A stretch of DNA of 64,000 nucleotides from Mycobacterium sp. 1554424.7 (GCF_001665295.1 NZ_LZSE01000136.1:23449-87448); one strand, 5' to 3'; numbered from the stretch's first letter, positions 1-9,341 are shown. A program made the numbers and translations. The notes: generated by a model from the letters alone, not told the origin.

Positions 1-60
1 CCGAGCGTGAACTGGGTGCGACATTTTGCGACTTTTTCGCCGCCAGTGCACGTTCGGCGC
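1..60. repeat. Dispersed non-coding repeat, copy 1 (hairpin-forming)
   Basis: The 15-base arm at 1-15 is nearly the reverse complement of 43-57 (13 of 15), so the segment can fold into a hairpin beyond the 3' end of the CdsA-like gene on the minus strand. The word GTGCACGTTCGGCGC at 46-60 recurs with one change at 6436-6450, marking this as one copy of a dispersed element. It may also act as a terminator for the CdsA-like gene; no T-run is present. Confidence 0.5.
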
Positions 61-91
61 GGCGGACGTGCACGCCGCGTGACGCGGCGGC

Positions 92-997
92 TCAGCCGAG
101 GAGATAGGCCAGCGGCAGGACCAGCAACAGCGAGTCGATCCGGTCGAGCAGACCGCCGAATCCCGGCAGCCACGTGCCCGCGTCCTTGACCTGGGCCTGC
201 CGCTTCACCATCGATTCGACGAGGTCGCCGAGCACACCGCCGAACGCCACAGCCACCAGCAGGCCGAGGGTCATCGTGCCGAGCAACGTCAGCACGAGAA
301 ACGCCCCCACCACCGCGCCGACCAACCCGCCGACGGTCTTGTTGGGGCTCAACGGGGACAACGGCTTTCGGGCCCACCGGAAGAACCGCATGCCCTTCCC
401 GCCGCACCAGGCCGCGACGTCGGTGGCCGCGGCCGCGAAGCACACCAGATACGCGTCCGACCACAGCGTCACCAGGTGCGCGAGGGACCAACAGATCCAC
501 ACGGAACCGAACGCGGTGAACGTGGTTCGCCTGCTGCCGTGTTCGACGTCGCCGCTGAAGACCGAGGGCAGCGCACACGCCAGCACGATGATCGGTGCGA
601 GCCGCAGCAGCGGCGGATGCAGCCAGGCCGCAAGCGGATACAGCACGGCCAGCGCCAGCAGCAGATACGTGTCGACCTTCCCGAGCTTCACCAGGCGCGC
701 GTACTCGAACACCGCGACCACGGCCAGCGCGGCCGCCAGCGCCGCGGTGGTGCCCCGGCCTATCCAGATGGGGATACCGACGACCGGCGCGATCATCACC
801 CACGTGGTCCACCGCCGGATCAGCTCGCGCCGGCGCGACGCAAGCACCACGACGCCGGCGATGACCAGGATCACCACGGTGACCCACAGGAAAAACACCG
901 ACCGCGCGTACAGGTGCACGTGCAGCGGACCCACGTCGAAGTTGAGCGGCACCCGCCGATCCATGTGCAGGATCCGCAGGTAATAGTCGACCAGCAT
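92..997 (-). CDS. Phosphatidate cytidylyltransferase (CdsA family)
   Basis: A 301-residue integral membrane protein with several hydrophobic helices. It should convert phosphatidic acid and CTP to CDP-diacylglycerol, the precursor of phosphatidylinositol, cardiolipin and phosphatidylethanolamine, in the inner membrane. The CdsA signature is near the C-terminus: KR followed by VKDAGTWLPGFGGLLDRIDS at about residues 264-290, with the Lys-Asp and Asp-Arg-x-Asp residues expected at the metal and nucleotide site. Length is normal for the family. It stands alone, divergent from the NAGGN operon. Mycobacteria normally have a housekeeping cdsA next to frr/pyrH; this different setting suggests a paralogue, which is an inference. 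Confidence 0.85.
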   Translation of the reverse strand: MLVDYYLRILHMDRRVPLNFDVGPLHVHLYARSVFFLWVTVVILVIAGVVVLASRRRELIRRWTTWVMIAPVVGIPIWIGRGTTAALAAALAVVAVFEYARLVKLGKVDTYLLLALAVLYPLAAWLHPPLLRLAPIIVLACALPSVFSGDVEHGSRRTTFTAFGSVWICWSLAHLVTLWSDAYLVCFAAAATDVAAWCGGKGMRFFRWARKPLSPLSPNKTVGGLVGAVVGAFLVLTLLGTMTLGLLVAVAFGGVLGDLVESMVKRQAQVKDAGTWLPGFGGLLDRIDSLLLVLPLAYLLG

Positions 998-1037
998 CAG
1001 CGTGGCCCGTCCACATCAGCCTCCCAGCAAACTGTGG

Positions 1038-1073
1038 TCCAGGAAACGATAAGCTGTCCTGGCCGATCCAGGA
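1038..1073. promoter_or_regulatory. Possible operator: three TCCAGGA/TCCTGG elements
   Basis: TCCAGGA (1038-1044), TCCTGG (1057-1062) and TCCAGGA (1067-1073) lie in the 166-bp divergent gap before the NAGGN operon. The first two form a 6-bp inverted repeat (CCAGGA/TCCTGG). No regulator is encoded next door, so this is only a candidate. Confidence 0.25.
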
Positions 1074-1163
1074 AATGAAATCGCGTCAACGGGCTCCGTG
1101 TCGGCTACCTGCCGCGCGGGCCGCATTGGGCGTCCGGGATGGGCTCGCGGTAGGGTCAGGGGA

Positions 1164-2969
1164 GTGTGTGGACTCACCGGTGAGGTTCGACTCGACGGCC
1201 GGGTTCCCGACGTAGCGGCGGTGTCAGCAATGGCTGCCGTCATGGCGCCCAGGGGGCCGGACGCGGCGGGGGCCTGGTCACAGGGCCGGGTCGCCCTCGG
1301 CCATCGGCGCCTCAAAATCATCGACCTGACCGAAGCGGGCGCCCAGCCGATGGTCGACGCGGAGCTGGGCTTGGCGATCGCCTGGAACGGCTGTATCTAC
1401 AACTACAAGGAACTACGCCGCGAACTCACGGACCACGGCTACCGGTTCTTCTCGCACAGCGACACCGAGGTTCTGCTCAAGGCCTACCACCACTGGGGCG
1501 ACGATTTCGTCAGCCATCTCTACGGAATGTTCGCCTTCGTCATCGTCGAACGCGACAGCGGCCGGGTGCTGCTCGGCCGGGACCGGCTCGGCATCAAACC
1601 CCTGTATGTGACCGAGGACGCGCACCGGATCCGGTTCGCGTCGACGCTGCCCGCCCTGCTGGCCGGCGGCGGCGTGGACACCCGGATCGATCCCGTTGCG
1701 CTGCACCACTACATGACCTTTCACTCCGTGGTGCCCCCGCCGCTGACGATTCTGCGCGGCGTGCGCAAAATTCCTCCCGCGTCGCTGGTCGCCATCGAGC
1801 CCGACGGCCGGCGCACCACCACCACCTACTGGACGCCGGACTTCACCCGGCGCGCCGACCGCTCCGACTGGTCGGAACGCGACTGGGAGGACGCGGTTCT
1901 GGCCACGCTGCGGGTCGCGGTCGAACGCCGGCTGGTCGCCGACGTCCCCGTCGGCTGCCTGCTGTCCGGCGGTGTCGACTCGAGCCTCATCGTCGGGCTG
2001 CTCGCCGAAGCGGGCCAGCACGGGCTGTCGACGTTCTCGATCGGCTTCGAGTCGGCGGGCGGCGTCGAGGGCGACGAGTTCCGTTGGTCGGACATCATCG
2101 CCAAGCGCTTCGACACCGACCACCACCAGATCCGCATCGGGACGGACCGGATGCTGCCCGCCCTGGACGGGGCGATCGGCGCGATGAGCGAGCCGATGGT
2201 CAGCCACGACTGCGTCGCCTTCTACCTGCTCAGCCAGGAAGTCGCACGCCACGTGAAGGTCGTGCAGTCCGGTCAGGGCGCCGACGAGGTGTTCGCCGGT
2301 TACCACTGGTACCCGCCAATGGGCTCGCCGGCGGCCGCGACGCTCGAGGGCGCGGTCGCCGAGTACCGCGGCGCCTTCTTCGATCGCGATTCGGCCGAGC
2401 TGGCGGGTCTGCTGGGCCCGGGCAACCTCGTGCAGGGCGATCCCAGCCGGACCTTCGTCTCCGAACACTTCGCGCGCGCCGGCGCCGAAACCGGCATCGA
2501 CCGTGCGCTCCGGTTGGACACGACCGTGATGCTGGTGGACGACCCGGTGAAACGGGTCGACAACATGACCATGGCATGGGGATTGGAGGGCCGGGTTCCG
2601 TTCCTCGACCACGAGCTGGTCGAGCTGGCCGCGACCTGCCCGCCGGAGCTCAAGATCGCCCACGACGGCAAGGGTGTCCTCAAACAGGCTGCGCGACGGG
2701 TGATCCCGTCGGAGGTCATCGACCGGCCCAAGGGCTACTTCCCGGTTCCCGCGTTGACCCACCTGGAGGGGCCCTACCTGGACATGGTTCGTGACGCCCT
2801 CTACGCGCCGGTGGCCAAGGAGCGCGGGTTGTTCAACTCCGAAGCCGTCGACGCGCTGCTGGCCGACCCGAACGGCAAGCTGACGCCCCTTCGGGGCAAT
2901 GAACTCTGGCAGATCGCCCTGCTCGAGCTGTGGTTGCAACGTCACGGCGTGACGGGCCCGGCCGCATGA
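1164..2969 (+). CDS. asnO: N-acetylglutaminylglutamine amidotransferase (asparagine synthase family)
   Basis: A 601-residue class II glutamine amidotransferase fused to an asparagine-synthetase ATP-pyrophosphatase domain. I chose the GTG at 1164 because it puts the nucleophile Cys at position 2 (MCGLTGE), which this family needs. The glutaminase domain covers about residues 1-200. The PP-loop LSGGVDSS is at about residue 270, followed by GADEVFAGY. AsnB paralogues paired with a GNAT/ATP-grasp synthetase amidate N-acetylglutaminylglutamine to the osmolyte NAGGN (known in Sinorhizobium and Pseudomonas). The stop overlaps the next start (ATGA), consistent with coupled translation. A plain asparagine synthetase is the alternative, but the partner gene argues against it. 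Confidence 0.85.
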   Translation: MCGLTGEVRLDGRVPDVAAVSAMAAVMAPRGPDAAGAWSQGRVALGHRRLKIIDLTEAGAQPMVDAELGLAIAWNGCIYNYKELRRELTDHGYRFFSHSDTEVLLKAYHHWGDDFVSHLYGMFAFVIVERDSGRVLLGRDRLGIKPLYVTEDAHRIRFASTLPALLAGGGVDTRIDPVALHHYMTFHSVVPPPLTILRGVRKIPPASLVAIEPDGRRTTTTYWTPDFTRRADRSDWSERDWEDAVLATLRVAVERRLVADVPVGCLLSGGVDSSLIVGLLAEAGQHGLSTFSIGFESAGGVEGDEFRWSDIIAKRFDTDHHQIRIGTDRMLPALDGAIGAMSEPMVSHDCVAFYLLSQEVARHVKVVQSGQGADEVFAGYHWYPPMGSPAAATLEGAVAEYRGAFFDRDSAELAGLLGPGNLVQGDPSRTFVSEHFARAGAETGIDRALRLDTTVMLVDDPVKRVDNMTMAWGLEGRVPFLDHELVELAATCPPELKIAHDGKGVLKQAARRVIPSEVIDRPKGYFPVPALTHLEGPYLDMVRDALYAPVAKERGLFNSEAVDALLADPNGKLTPLRGNELWQIALLELWLQRHGVTGPAA

Positions 2970-4771
2970 CCATCGCCGACCCCCCCGAGGATCACACGCA
3001 GCATCACACCGAGGACCACACCGAGGCCATCACCATGGGCCTGCACGACGCCTCGCCGCCGGAGCTGGTGGACGCGATGGCCAAGGACGTCGAGCTCGAA
3101 ATGGGTTGGGGCCGGCTGATATTCGGGCAGACCTTCGCGGATGCGGAGACGCTCGCCGAAACCCTGCGCCGCGAAGCGCCGGGGCGGCGCGACATCTGCA
3201 TCTACGCCCGCGAGTCGCATGTGGTGGTCGCCGGGGCGCCCACCGAGCTGTTCATCGACCCCAGCCACACCTATCGGCTGCGCTTTCACCCCGACGACGC
3301 GGACCTGGCGCCGTCGCCGGTCGGCCTGACGGTGCGCACCCTGAACGACCCGGCCGACGCCGACGCCATGAACCGCGTGTTCGTGCGTTGCGGCATGGTG
3401 CCGGCGCCGGTCGAGACGATCTGGGACAACCACCTGCACGCCGACGCGGTGACCTACCTGCTCGCGGTGCGTGACGGCGACGGCGCGGTGGTGGGCACCG
3501 TGACCGGCGTCGACCATCTGCTGCTGTTCTCCGATCCGGAGGAGGGGTCGAGCCTGTGGACGCTGGCCGTCGACCCCGCCGCGGCGCTTCCGGGCGTGGG
3601 GGAGGCCCTGACCCGGGCGGTCGCCGATCACTTCCGGCGCGCGGGCCGGGCCTACATGGATCTGTCGGTGGCGCACGACAACGCCGCGGCCATCGGCCTT
3701 TACGAGAAGCTCGGCTTCGTCCGCGTTCCGGTGCTGGCGATCAAGCGGAAGAACGCGATCAACGAGCCGCTGTTCACGCCGCCCCCCGAGACGGTGGAGG
3801 ATCTCAATCCCTACGCGCGGATCATCGCCGACGAAGCGATGCGCCGCGGAATCTGGGTGGAGGTCCTTGACGCCGAGACGGGCGAGATGCGGCTGACCCA
3901 CGGCGGTCGCAGCGTCATCACCCGCGAATCGCTGTCCGAGTTCACGTCGGCGGTCGCGATGTGCCGTTGCGACGACAAGCGTTTGACGAGGCGCCTGGTC
4001 TCCGAGGCCGGCATCACCGTGCCGCGCGCCCGCCTGGCGACCTTCGACGACGGCGACTTCGCCTTCCTGCAGGAGGTCGGCGAGGTCGTCGTGAAACCGA
4101 CCCGAGGCGAGCAGGGCAAGGGCATCACGGTGGGCGTCACGGCGGAAAAGGGCCCCGACGAACTCGCGGCCGCGCTGGCGCGGGCCCGGCAGCACTACCC
4201 GGAGGTGCTGATCGAGGAGCGGGCGGACGGCGACGACCTGCGCCTGGTGGTGATCAACGGCCGGGTGGTCGCGGCCGCGCTGCGGATGCCCCCCGAGATC
4301 ATCGGCACCGGCGACCACACCGTGCGCGACCTGATCGCGGCCGAGAGCCGGCGGCGATCCGCGGCCACCGGGGGCGAGTCCAAGATCCCGATCGACGACA
4401 TCACCGAAGCGACGGTGGCCGAAGCCGGCTGGCAGCTGGACGACGTTCTGCCCCAAGGTAATCGGCTGCGCGTGCGCCGCACCGCCAACCTGCACCAGGG
4501 CGGGACGATCCACGACGTCACCGCCCGGGTGAACCAGGAACTGTGTCGGGTCGCGGTCGCGGCGGCCGAGGCGATCGGGATCCCGGTGACCGGCATCGAC
4601 CTGCTCGTGCCCGACGTGACCGGGGCCGACTACGTGTTCATCGAGGCCAACGAGCGGCCGGGGCTCGCCAACCACGAACCCCAACCGACGGCCGCGGCGT
4701 TCATCGACTACCTGTTCCCCGGTCAGCCGGGCCAACCGCCGGCCTGGACTCCCGAGGAGTCGCGCCCCTGA
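2966..4771 (+). CDS. ngs: N-acetylglutaminylglutamine synthetase (GNAT + ATP-grasp fusion)
   Basis: A 601-residue bifunctional protein. The N-terminal half (about residues 110-270) is a GNAT acetyltransferase ending in the typical DNAAAIGLYEKLGFVRVPV segment. The C-terminal half (about 320-590) is an ATP-grasp ligase with VVKPTRGEQGKGI, an IEERADGDDLRLVVING stretch and FIEANERPG metal ligands. It should acetylate glutamine and ligate it to a second glutamine, giving N-acetylglutaminylglutamine for the upstream amidotransferase. The start is the ATG at 2966, overlapping the previous stop by four bases. The N-terminus is His/Asp-rich (DHTQHHTEDHTE), which is not typical of either domain. GNAT/ATP-grasp fusions also occur in cyanophycin-like systems, but the AsnB partner fits NAGGN best. 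Confidence 0.85.
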   Translation: MTIADPPEDHTQHHTEDHTEAITMGLHDASPPELVDAMAKDVELEMGWGRLIFGQTFADAETLAETLRREAPGRRDICIYARESHVVVAGAPTELFIDPSHTYRLRFHPDDADLAPSPVGLTVRTLNDPADADAMNRVFVRCGMVPAPVETIWDNHLHADAVTYLLAVRDGDGAVVGTVTGVDHLLLFSDPEEGSSLWTLAVDPAAALPGVGEALTRAVADHFRRAGRAYMDLSVAHDNAAAIGLYEKLGFVRVPVLAIKRKNAINEPLFTPPPETVEDLNPYARIIADEAMRRGIWVEVLDAETGEMRLTHGGRSVITRESLSEFTSAVAMCRCDDKRLTRRLVSEAGITVPRARLATFDDGDFAFLQEVGEVVVKPTRGEQGKGITVGVTAEKGPDELAAALARARQHYPEVLIEERADGDDLRLVVINGRVVAAALRMPPEIIGTGDHTVRDLIAAESRRRSAATGGESKIPIDDITEATVAEAGWQLDDVLPQGNRLRVRRTANLHQGGTIHDVTARVNQELCRVAVAAAEAIGIPVTGIDLLVPDVTGADYVFIEANERPGLANHEPQPTAAAFIDYLFPGQPGQPPAWTPEESRP

Positions 4772-4795
4772 CCACTGATCCCGGATAGGAGTCAT

Positions 4796-6259
4796 ATGAG
4801 CGCGGGCGTGCAAACCGGAACCATCACCACCCACATCCCGGCGCGGCTGGACCGGTTGCCCTGGTCGCGGTTTCACTGGCGCGTCGTCATCGGCCTCGGC
4901 GGCGTCTGGGTCCTCGACGGGCTCGAGGTCACCATGGTCGGCAACGTGTCGTCCCGCCTCACCGAGAAGGGCAGCGGCATCGGCCTCAACCCCGCGCAGA
5001 TCGGTGTGGCCGCGGCGTTCTACATCGCCGGGGCCTGCCTCGGCGCGCTGGTCTTCGGTCACCTGACCGACCGCTTCGGCCGGCGCAGCCTGTTCATCCT
5101 GACGCTCGTCGTGTACCTGACCGCCACCGTGGCGACCGCGTTCGCCTTTGCGCCTTGGTATTTCTTCATCGCCCGCTTCTTCACCGGGTCCGGGATAGGC
5201 GGCGAATACGCCGCGATCAATTCCGCGATCGACGAGTTGATCCCCGCGCGGGTGCGCGGCCGGGTGGATCTGGTGATCAACGGCACCTACTGGCTGGGCT
5301 CGGCCGCCGGCGCGGCCGGCGCGCTGGTCCTGCTGGACACGTCGAATTTCGCGCCGAACATTGGTTGGCGGCTCGCCTTCGGCGTCGGCGCCATCTTCGG
5401 CATCTTCGTCCTGCTGGTGCGGCGCAACGTTCCGGAGAGTCCGCGGTGGCTGTTCATCCACGGGCGCGCGAAGGAGGCCGAGCGGATCGTCGGCGAGATC
5501 GAAGGGGAGGTGCAGCGGCAACGGGGCGCACCCTTACCCGAACCGGCGGGCCAACCCCTCAAAATCCGTCAGCGCGAGGCGATTCCGTTCCGGGAGATCG
5601 CCAGGGTGGCATTCACGTTGTATCCGCGACGCGCGGTCCTCGGCCTGGCGCTGTTCATCGGGCAGGCGTTCCTCTACAACGGCGTCACGTTCAACCTGGG
5701 CACGCTGTTGAGCGGGTTCTACGGTGTCCCGTCGGCGAAGGTGCCGGTGTTCTTCATCCTCTGGGCCCTGAGCAATTTCGTCGGCCCGCTGGCGCTCGGG
5801 CACTTGTTCGACACCGTCGGCCGCAAACCGATGATCAGCGCGACCTACCTGGGTTCCGCCGTGGTGGCGGTCGTCCTCGCGATCCTGTTCGTGACGCAGA
5901 CCGGCGGCGTCTGGACGTTCATCGCCGTCCTGGCGGTGGCGTTCTTTCTGGCGTCGGCGGGCGCGAGCGCGGCCTATTTGACCGTGAGCGAAATCTTTCC
6001 GATGGAGACTCGGGCGCTGGCGATCGCGTTCTTCTACGCGGTGGGAACCGCGATCGGCGGAATCAGCGGCCCGTTGTTGTTCGGCCAGCTGATCAATTCG
6101 GGGCAGCGCGGCCAGGTGGTCTGGTCGTTCCTCATCGGGGCCGCGGTGATGGCGATCGCGGGCCTGGTCGAGCTATGGCTCGGCGTCGCGGCCGAACGAC
6201 GCCCGCTGGAGGAGTTGGCCTTGCCGTTGACGGTGGCCGACGCCGAGCGCGAGGAATAG
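4796..6259 (+). CDS. MFS transporter (sugar-porter-like)
   Basis: A 487-residue major facilitator protein with about 12 membrane helices. The loop motif GHLTDRFGRRSLF (about residues 83-95) and PESPRWLF at about 213 are hallmarks of the sugar-porter/metabolite-H+ symporter branch; a second GHLFDTVGRKPM loop follows in the C-terminal half. A Shine-Dalgarno sequence (TAGGAG) sits just before the ATG. It follows the NAGGN synthetase by 24 bases in the same direction, so a role in moving the osmolyte or a precursor is inferred. In many proteobacterial NAGGN clusters this place is taken by a peptidase. The substrate cannot be read from the sequence. Confidence 0.8.
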   Translation: MSAGVQTGTITTHIPARLDRLPWSRFHWRVVIGLGGVWVLDGLEVTMVGNVSSRLTEKGSGIGLNPAQIGVAAAFYIAGACLGALVFGHLTDRFGRRSLFILTLVVYLTATVATAFAFAPWYFFIARFFTGSGIGGEYAAINSAIDELIPARVRGRVDLVINGTYWLGSAAGAAGALVLLDTSNFAPNIGWRLAFGVGAIFGIFVLLVRRNVPESPRWLFIHGRAKEAERIVGEIEGEVQRQRGAPLPEPAGQPLKIRQREAIPFREIARVAFTLYPRRAVLGLALFIGQAFLYNGVTFNLGTLLSGFYGVPSAKVPVFFILWALSNFVGPLALGHLFDTVGRKPMISATYLGSAVVAVVLAILFVTQTGGVWTFIAVLAVAFFLASAGASAAYLTVSEIFPMETRALAIAFFYAVGTAIGGISGPLLFGQLINSGQRGQVVWSFLIGAAVMAIAGLVELWLGVAAERRPLEELALPLTVADAEREE

Positions 6260-6285
6260 CCGCTCACGCCGAGCCCGCGGTCTCC

Positions 6286-6365
6286 GGGCGTTGCGGGTGA
6301 ATCCTGGGCGTTGCGTGTGAATCCTCGGCGTTGCGTGTGAATCCTGGGCGTTGCGTGTGAATCCT
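6286..6365. repeat. 20-bp tandem repeat, four units
   Basis: Four consecutive 20-bp units of gggcgttgcgtgtgaatcct: 6286-6305 (one change), 6306-6325, 6326-6345 (one change) and 6346-6365, then a partial fifth. There are no unique spacers, so this is not a CRISPR array. It lies between the MFS gene and a small membrane protein and joins a larger non-coding repeat block that continues to 6450. Confidence 0.85.
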
Positions 6366-6384
6366 GGGCGGCGACACGCCGAGC

Positions 6385-6450
6385 GGCCGCGCCGTCAGCT
6401 CACACTGAAAGCCATCGCTTCACACGAAGCCCTGAGTTCACGTTCGGCGC
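6385..6450. repeat. Dispersed non-coding repeat, copy 2
   Basis: Read on the minus strand, about 6390-6440 resembles 63859-63911 at the right edge of the window: both contain a GTG..TCAGGGCTT..GTGTG..TTTCAG.GTG..CT string with scattered changes. The end at 6436-6450 shares a 15-mer with copy 1 (14 of 15). The segment has no plausible coding frame. With the tandem array it fills the 245-bp gap 6260-6504. Confidence 0.6.
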
Positions 6451-6504
6451 AACGAAATCCTCCCCACGTGGCAGCGCAGGGACCGTTCACGGGATGATTC
6501 CCCG

Positions 6505-6948
6505 GTGATGCGGTCGCGGCGCGTGATCCAGATCCGCCGGATCCGCGCATGGCTGGCGTTGTGCGCGGCGATCACGTTGATCCCGTGGACCATCTATCTC
6601 GCGCTCACGTTGCCGCAGGACTACACCGCGCAGCATTGGCAGGCGACCTGGGTCGGCTTCGACGTCTTGCTGCTCGCGTTCATGATCGCAACCGCGGTCC
6701 TCGGCTTCGTGCAGCACCAACTCCTGACGCTGTTCGCGTTCGCCACGGGCGTTCTGCTGGTATGCGACGCCTGGTTCGACGTGCTGACCGCCGAAGGCGG
6801 CGACCTCGTGGTGTCGGCGCTCATCGCCGGGCTGGTGGAGTTGCCGCTGGCGGCGGTGCTGATCGTCGGCACCTTGCGGATCGCGCGCCTGCAGGGTCCT
6901 CCGTTCAGCCGCGGGCGACGGCCGTTTCGAACGCGCCGCCGGCGCTGA
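6505..6948 (+). CDS. Small membrane protein of unknown function
   Basis: A 147-residue protein with four predicted membrane helices (about residues 13-33, 48-68, 72-92 and 103-125) and a strongly basic C-terminal tail (SRGRRPFRTRRRR) likely to be cytoplasmic. The start is GTG at 6505 or the adjoining ATG at 6508. I do not recognise a family; there are no catalytic motifs. It stands alone between the repeat block and the glutamine synthetase gene. The hydrophobic pattern and normal codon use support a real gene. Confidence 0.6.
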   Translation: MMRSRRVIQIRRIRAWLALCAAITLIPWTIYLALTLPQDYTAQHWQATWVGFDVLLLAFMIATAVLGFVQHQLLTLFAFATGVLLVCDAWFDVLTAEGGDLVVSALIAGLVELPLAAVLIVGTLRIARLQGPPFSRGRRPFRTRRRR

Positions 6949-7095
6949 CGCCGCCGGCGCGCGACTCACGATCGAAACCATTGCGGAGCCGCCGTTGACA
7001 CGTGCGTAACAAAATTGCCATCGAGCGTTCCTACTGTTGGGCGGTCCACTTTCCGGATCAGAAATCGTGGGCCCCCCTCAGCGATAGGAACTCAA

Positions 7096-9273
7096 TTGAG
7101 CGGAAACGCGGTTCGCCTCCAGGCGATCAACAATGTCGAGGCGTATGTCCCCCCAGCCGTCAGTTTCGTAGCGGGCGAAGAGCCCGGCGCGGTCTTCGGT
7201 TCGAACGTCTTCACCAAGGCCGAGATGCAAGCCCGGCTGCCCAAGTCGGTGTTCAAGTCCATCGTCGCGACCATCGAGAAGGGCACCAAGCTCGACCCCG
7301 CGGTCGCGGACACGGTCGCGGTGGCGATGAAGGACTGGGCGCTGGAAAAGGGTGCCACCCACTACGCGCACGTCTTCTACCCCATGACCGGGCTCACCGC
7401 CGAGAAGCACGACAGCTTCCTGGAGCCCATCTCCGACGGCCAGACGCTGGCCGAGTTCGCCGGCAAGACCCTCATCCAGGGTGAGCCGGACGCGTCGAGC
7501 TTCCCGTCGGGCGGGCTGCGCAGCACGTTCGAGGCGCGCGGCTACACCGGCTGGGACGTCACCAGCCCGGCTTACATCCTGGAGAACCCGAACGGCAACA
7601 CGCTGTGCATCCCGACGGTGTTCGTCTCGATGACCGGCGAGGCCTTGGACTACAAGACGCCGCTGCTGCGCAGTCAGCAGGCGATGGGCAAACACGCCGA
7701 GCGCGTCCTGAAGCTGTTCGGCCACAAGGACCTCAACCACGTCGTCTCGTTCTGCGGCCCGGAGCAGGAGTACTTCTTGGTCGACCGCCATTTCTTCCTG
7801 GCGCGCCCGGACCTCGTCAACGCCGGGCGGACCCTGTTCGGCGCCAAGCCGCCCAAGGGCCAGGAGTTCGACGACCACTACTTCGGCGCGGTGCCCGAGC
7901 GGGTGTTGGGCTTCATGATGGACACCGAGCGGGAGCTGTTCAAGCTCGGCATCCCGGCCAAGACGCGGCACAACGAGGTGGCCCCCGGCCAGTTCGAGAT
8001 CGCGCCGATGTTCGAGCGGGCCAACATCGCCTCCGACCACCAGCAGCTGCTGATGACGATCTTCAAGACGATCGCCAAGAAGCACGGCATGGAGTGCCTC
8101 TTCCACGAAAAACCCTTCGCCGGCGTCAACGGGTCGGGCAAGCACGTCAACTTCTCGATGGGCAACTCCGAGCTGGGCTCGCTGCTGGTCCCGGGCGACA
8201 CCCCGCACGAGAACGCCCAGTTCCTGGTGTTCTGCGCCGCGGTGATTCGCGCCGTGCACAAGTTCTCCGGACTGCTGCGGGTGTCGGTAGCATCGGCCAC
8301 CAATGACCACCGCCTGGGTGCCAACGAGGCGCCGCCCGCGATCATCTCGATCTTCCTAGGCGAACAGCTCGCCGACGTGTTCGAGCAGATCGCCAAAGGG
8401 GCGGCCACCTCGTCAAAGGGCAAGGGCACCATGATCATCGGTGTCGACACGCTCCCACCGCTGCCGACCGACCCGGGCGACCGTAACCGGACCAGTCCGT
8501 TCGCGTTCACCGGCAACCGGTTTGAGTTCCGTGCGCCGGGCTCCGGGCAGACGGTCGCCGTGCCGCTGATCGTCCTCAACACGATCATGGCGGACTCGCT
8601 CGACTACATGGCGACGGTGCTGGAGAACGCCGTCGCCGGCGGCGAGGACTTCGACCATGCCGTTCAGCAGCTGCTCACCGACATCATCACCGAGCACGGC
8701 GCGGTCGTGTACAACGGCGACGGGTATTCGGAGAAATGGCAGATCGAGGCGGCCCAGCGCGGTCTACCGAATCTCAAGACGTCGCTGGACGCCATTCCGG
8801 AGCTGATCAAGCCGGAGTCGGTTGAACTCTTCGAGAAGTACGGGGTGTTCAACGAGCGCGAGCTGCACAGCCGCTATGAGGTCCGGTTGGAGCAGTACGC
8901 CCTGACCATCGCGGTCGAGGCGAAACTGGCGCTGGAACTCGGTACGACCGTGATCCTGCCGGCCGCCATCCGGTACCAGACCGAGCTGGCCCAGAACGTC
9001 GCGACGCTGAAGAAGGCCGGCGTCGAAGCGAGCACGGTTGCGCTGGAAGCGGTTTCGACCCCGATCGCCGAGCTGCAAGAGGGCCTGGCGACGCTGAAGT
9101 CGGCGCTGTCCGACCACTCGGCGGAGACGGCGCTGGCCGAGGCCACGCACGCCCAGAAAGAGCTGCTGCCCGCCATGGCGGCGGTGCGCGCGGCCGCCGA
9201 CGCGCTGGAAAGCGTTGTGGCCGACGACCTGTGGCCGCTTCCCACCTACCAGGAGATGCTGTACATCCTGTGA
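7096..9273 (+). CDS. glnN: Type III glutamine synthetase
   Basis: A 725-residue glutamine synthetase of the large GSIII class, which makes glutamine from glutamate, ammonia and ATP in the cytoplasm. Family stretches include the N-terminal [18 protein letters not shown], the catalytic segments [12 protein letters not shown] and [16 protein letters not shown], the phosphate/ammonia region [14 protein letters not shown], and a long C-terminal helical region ending [10 protein letters not shown] chose the TTG at 7096 because an AGGAA Shine-Dalgarno sequence sits just upstream and the resulting length (725) suits GSIII; the frame stays open upstream to 7015. M. tuberculosis uses only type I enzymes, so this is an extra nitrogen-assimilation gene. 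A strong hairpin follows the stop. Confidence 0.9.
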   Translation: MSGNAVRLQAINNVEAYVPPAVSFVAGEEPGAVFGSNVFTKAEMQARLPKSVFKSIVATIEKGTKLDPAVADTVAVAMKDWALEKGATHYAHVFYPMTGLTAEKHDSFLEPISDGQTLAEFAGKTLIQGEPDASSFPSGGLRSTFEARGYTGWDVTSPAYILENPNGNTLCIPTVFVSMTGEALDYKTPLLRSQQAMGKHAERVLKLFGHKDLNHVVSFCGPEQEYFLVDRHFFLARPDLVNAGRTLFGAKPPKGQEFDDHYFGAVPERVLGFMMDTERELFKLGIPAKTRHNEVAPGQFEIAPMFERANIASDHQQLLMTIFKTIAKKHGMECLFHEKPFAGVNGSGKHVNFSMGNSELGSLLVPGDTPHENAQFLVFCAAVIRAVHKFSGLLRVSVASATNDHRLGANEAPPAIISIFLGEQLADVFEQIAKGAATSSKGKGTMIIGVDTLPPLPTDPGDRNRTSPFAFTGNRFEFRAPGSGQTVAVPLIVLNTIMADSLDYMATVLENAVAGGEDFDHAVQQLLTDIITEHGAVVYNGDGYSEKWQIEAAQRGLPNLKTSLDAIPELIKPESVELFEKYGVFNERELHSRYEVRLEQYALTIAVEAKLALELGTTVILPAAIRYQTELAQNVATLKKAGVEASTVALEAVSTPIAELQEGLATLKSALSDHSAETALAEATHAQKELLPAMAAVRAAADALESVVADDLWPLPTYQEMLYIL

Positions 9274-9278
9274 CAGAC

Positions 9279-9341
9279 ATCGTCGGGTGTGGGGGCCGGC
9301 CGCGTCAGCGGCGGTGATCCGCGGCCCCCACGCCCGACGAT
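9279..9341 (+). terminator. Strong hairpin after the type III glutamine synthetase gene
   Basis: The 20-base arms 9279-9298 and 9322-9341 pair at 19 of 20 positions, the exception being a G-T wobble, around a 23-base loop. The stem begins five bases after the stop codon. There is no U-run, as is common for candidate intrinsic terminators in mycobacteria. Confidence 0.7.

Noticed and set aside
2942-5521. Very long open frame on the minus strand (859 codons) across the NAGGN synthetase and MFS genes
   Set aside because: It is antisense to two clear genes, rich in Arg/Gly/Asp/His with no domain, and typical of open shadow frames in GC-rich DNA.
6286-6365. CRISPR-like repeats
   Set aside because: The 20-bp units are directly adjacent with no unique spacers and no cas genes nearby.
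6995-7023. TTGACA at 6995-7000 as the -35 of a glutamine synthetase promoter
   Set aside because: No acceptable -10 hexamer lies 16-19 bases downstream, so I do not call a promoter.
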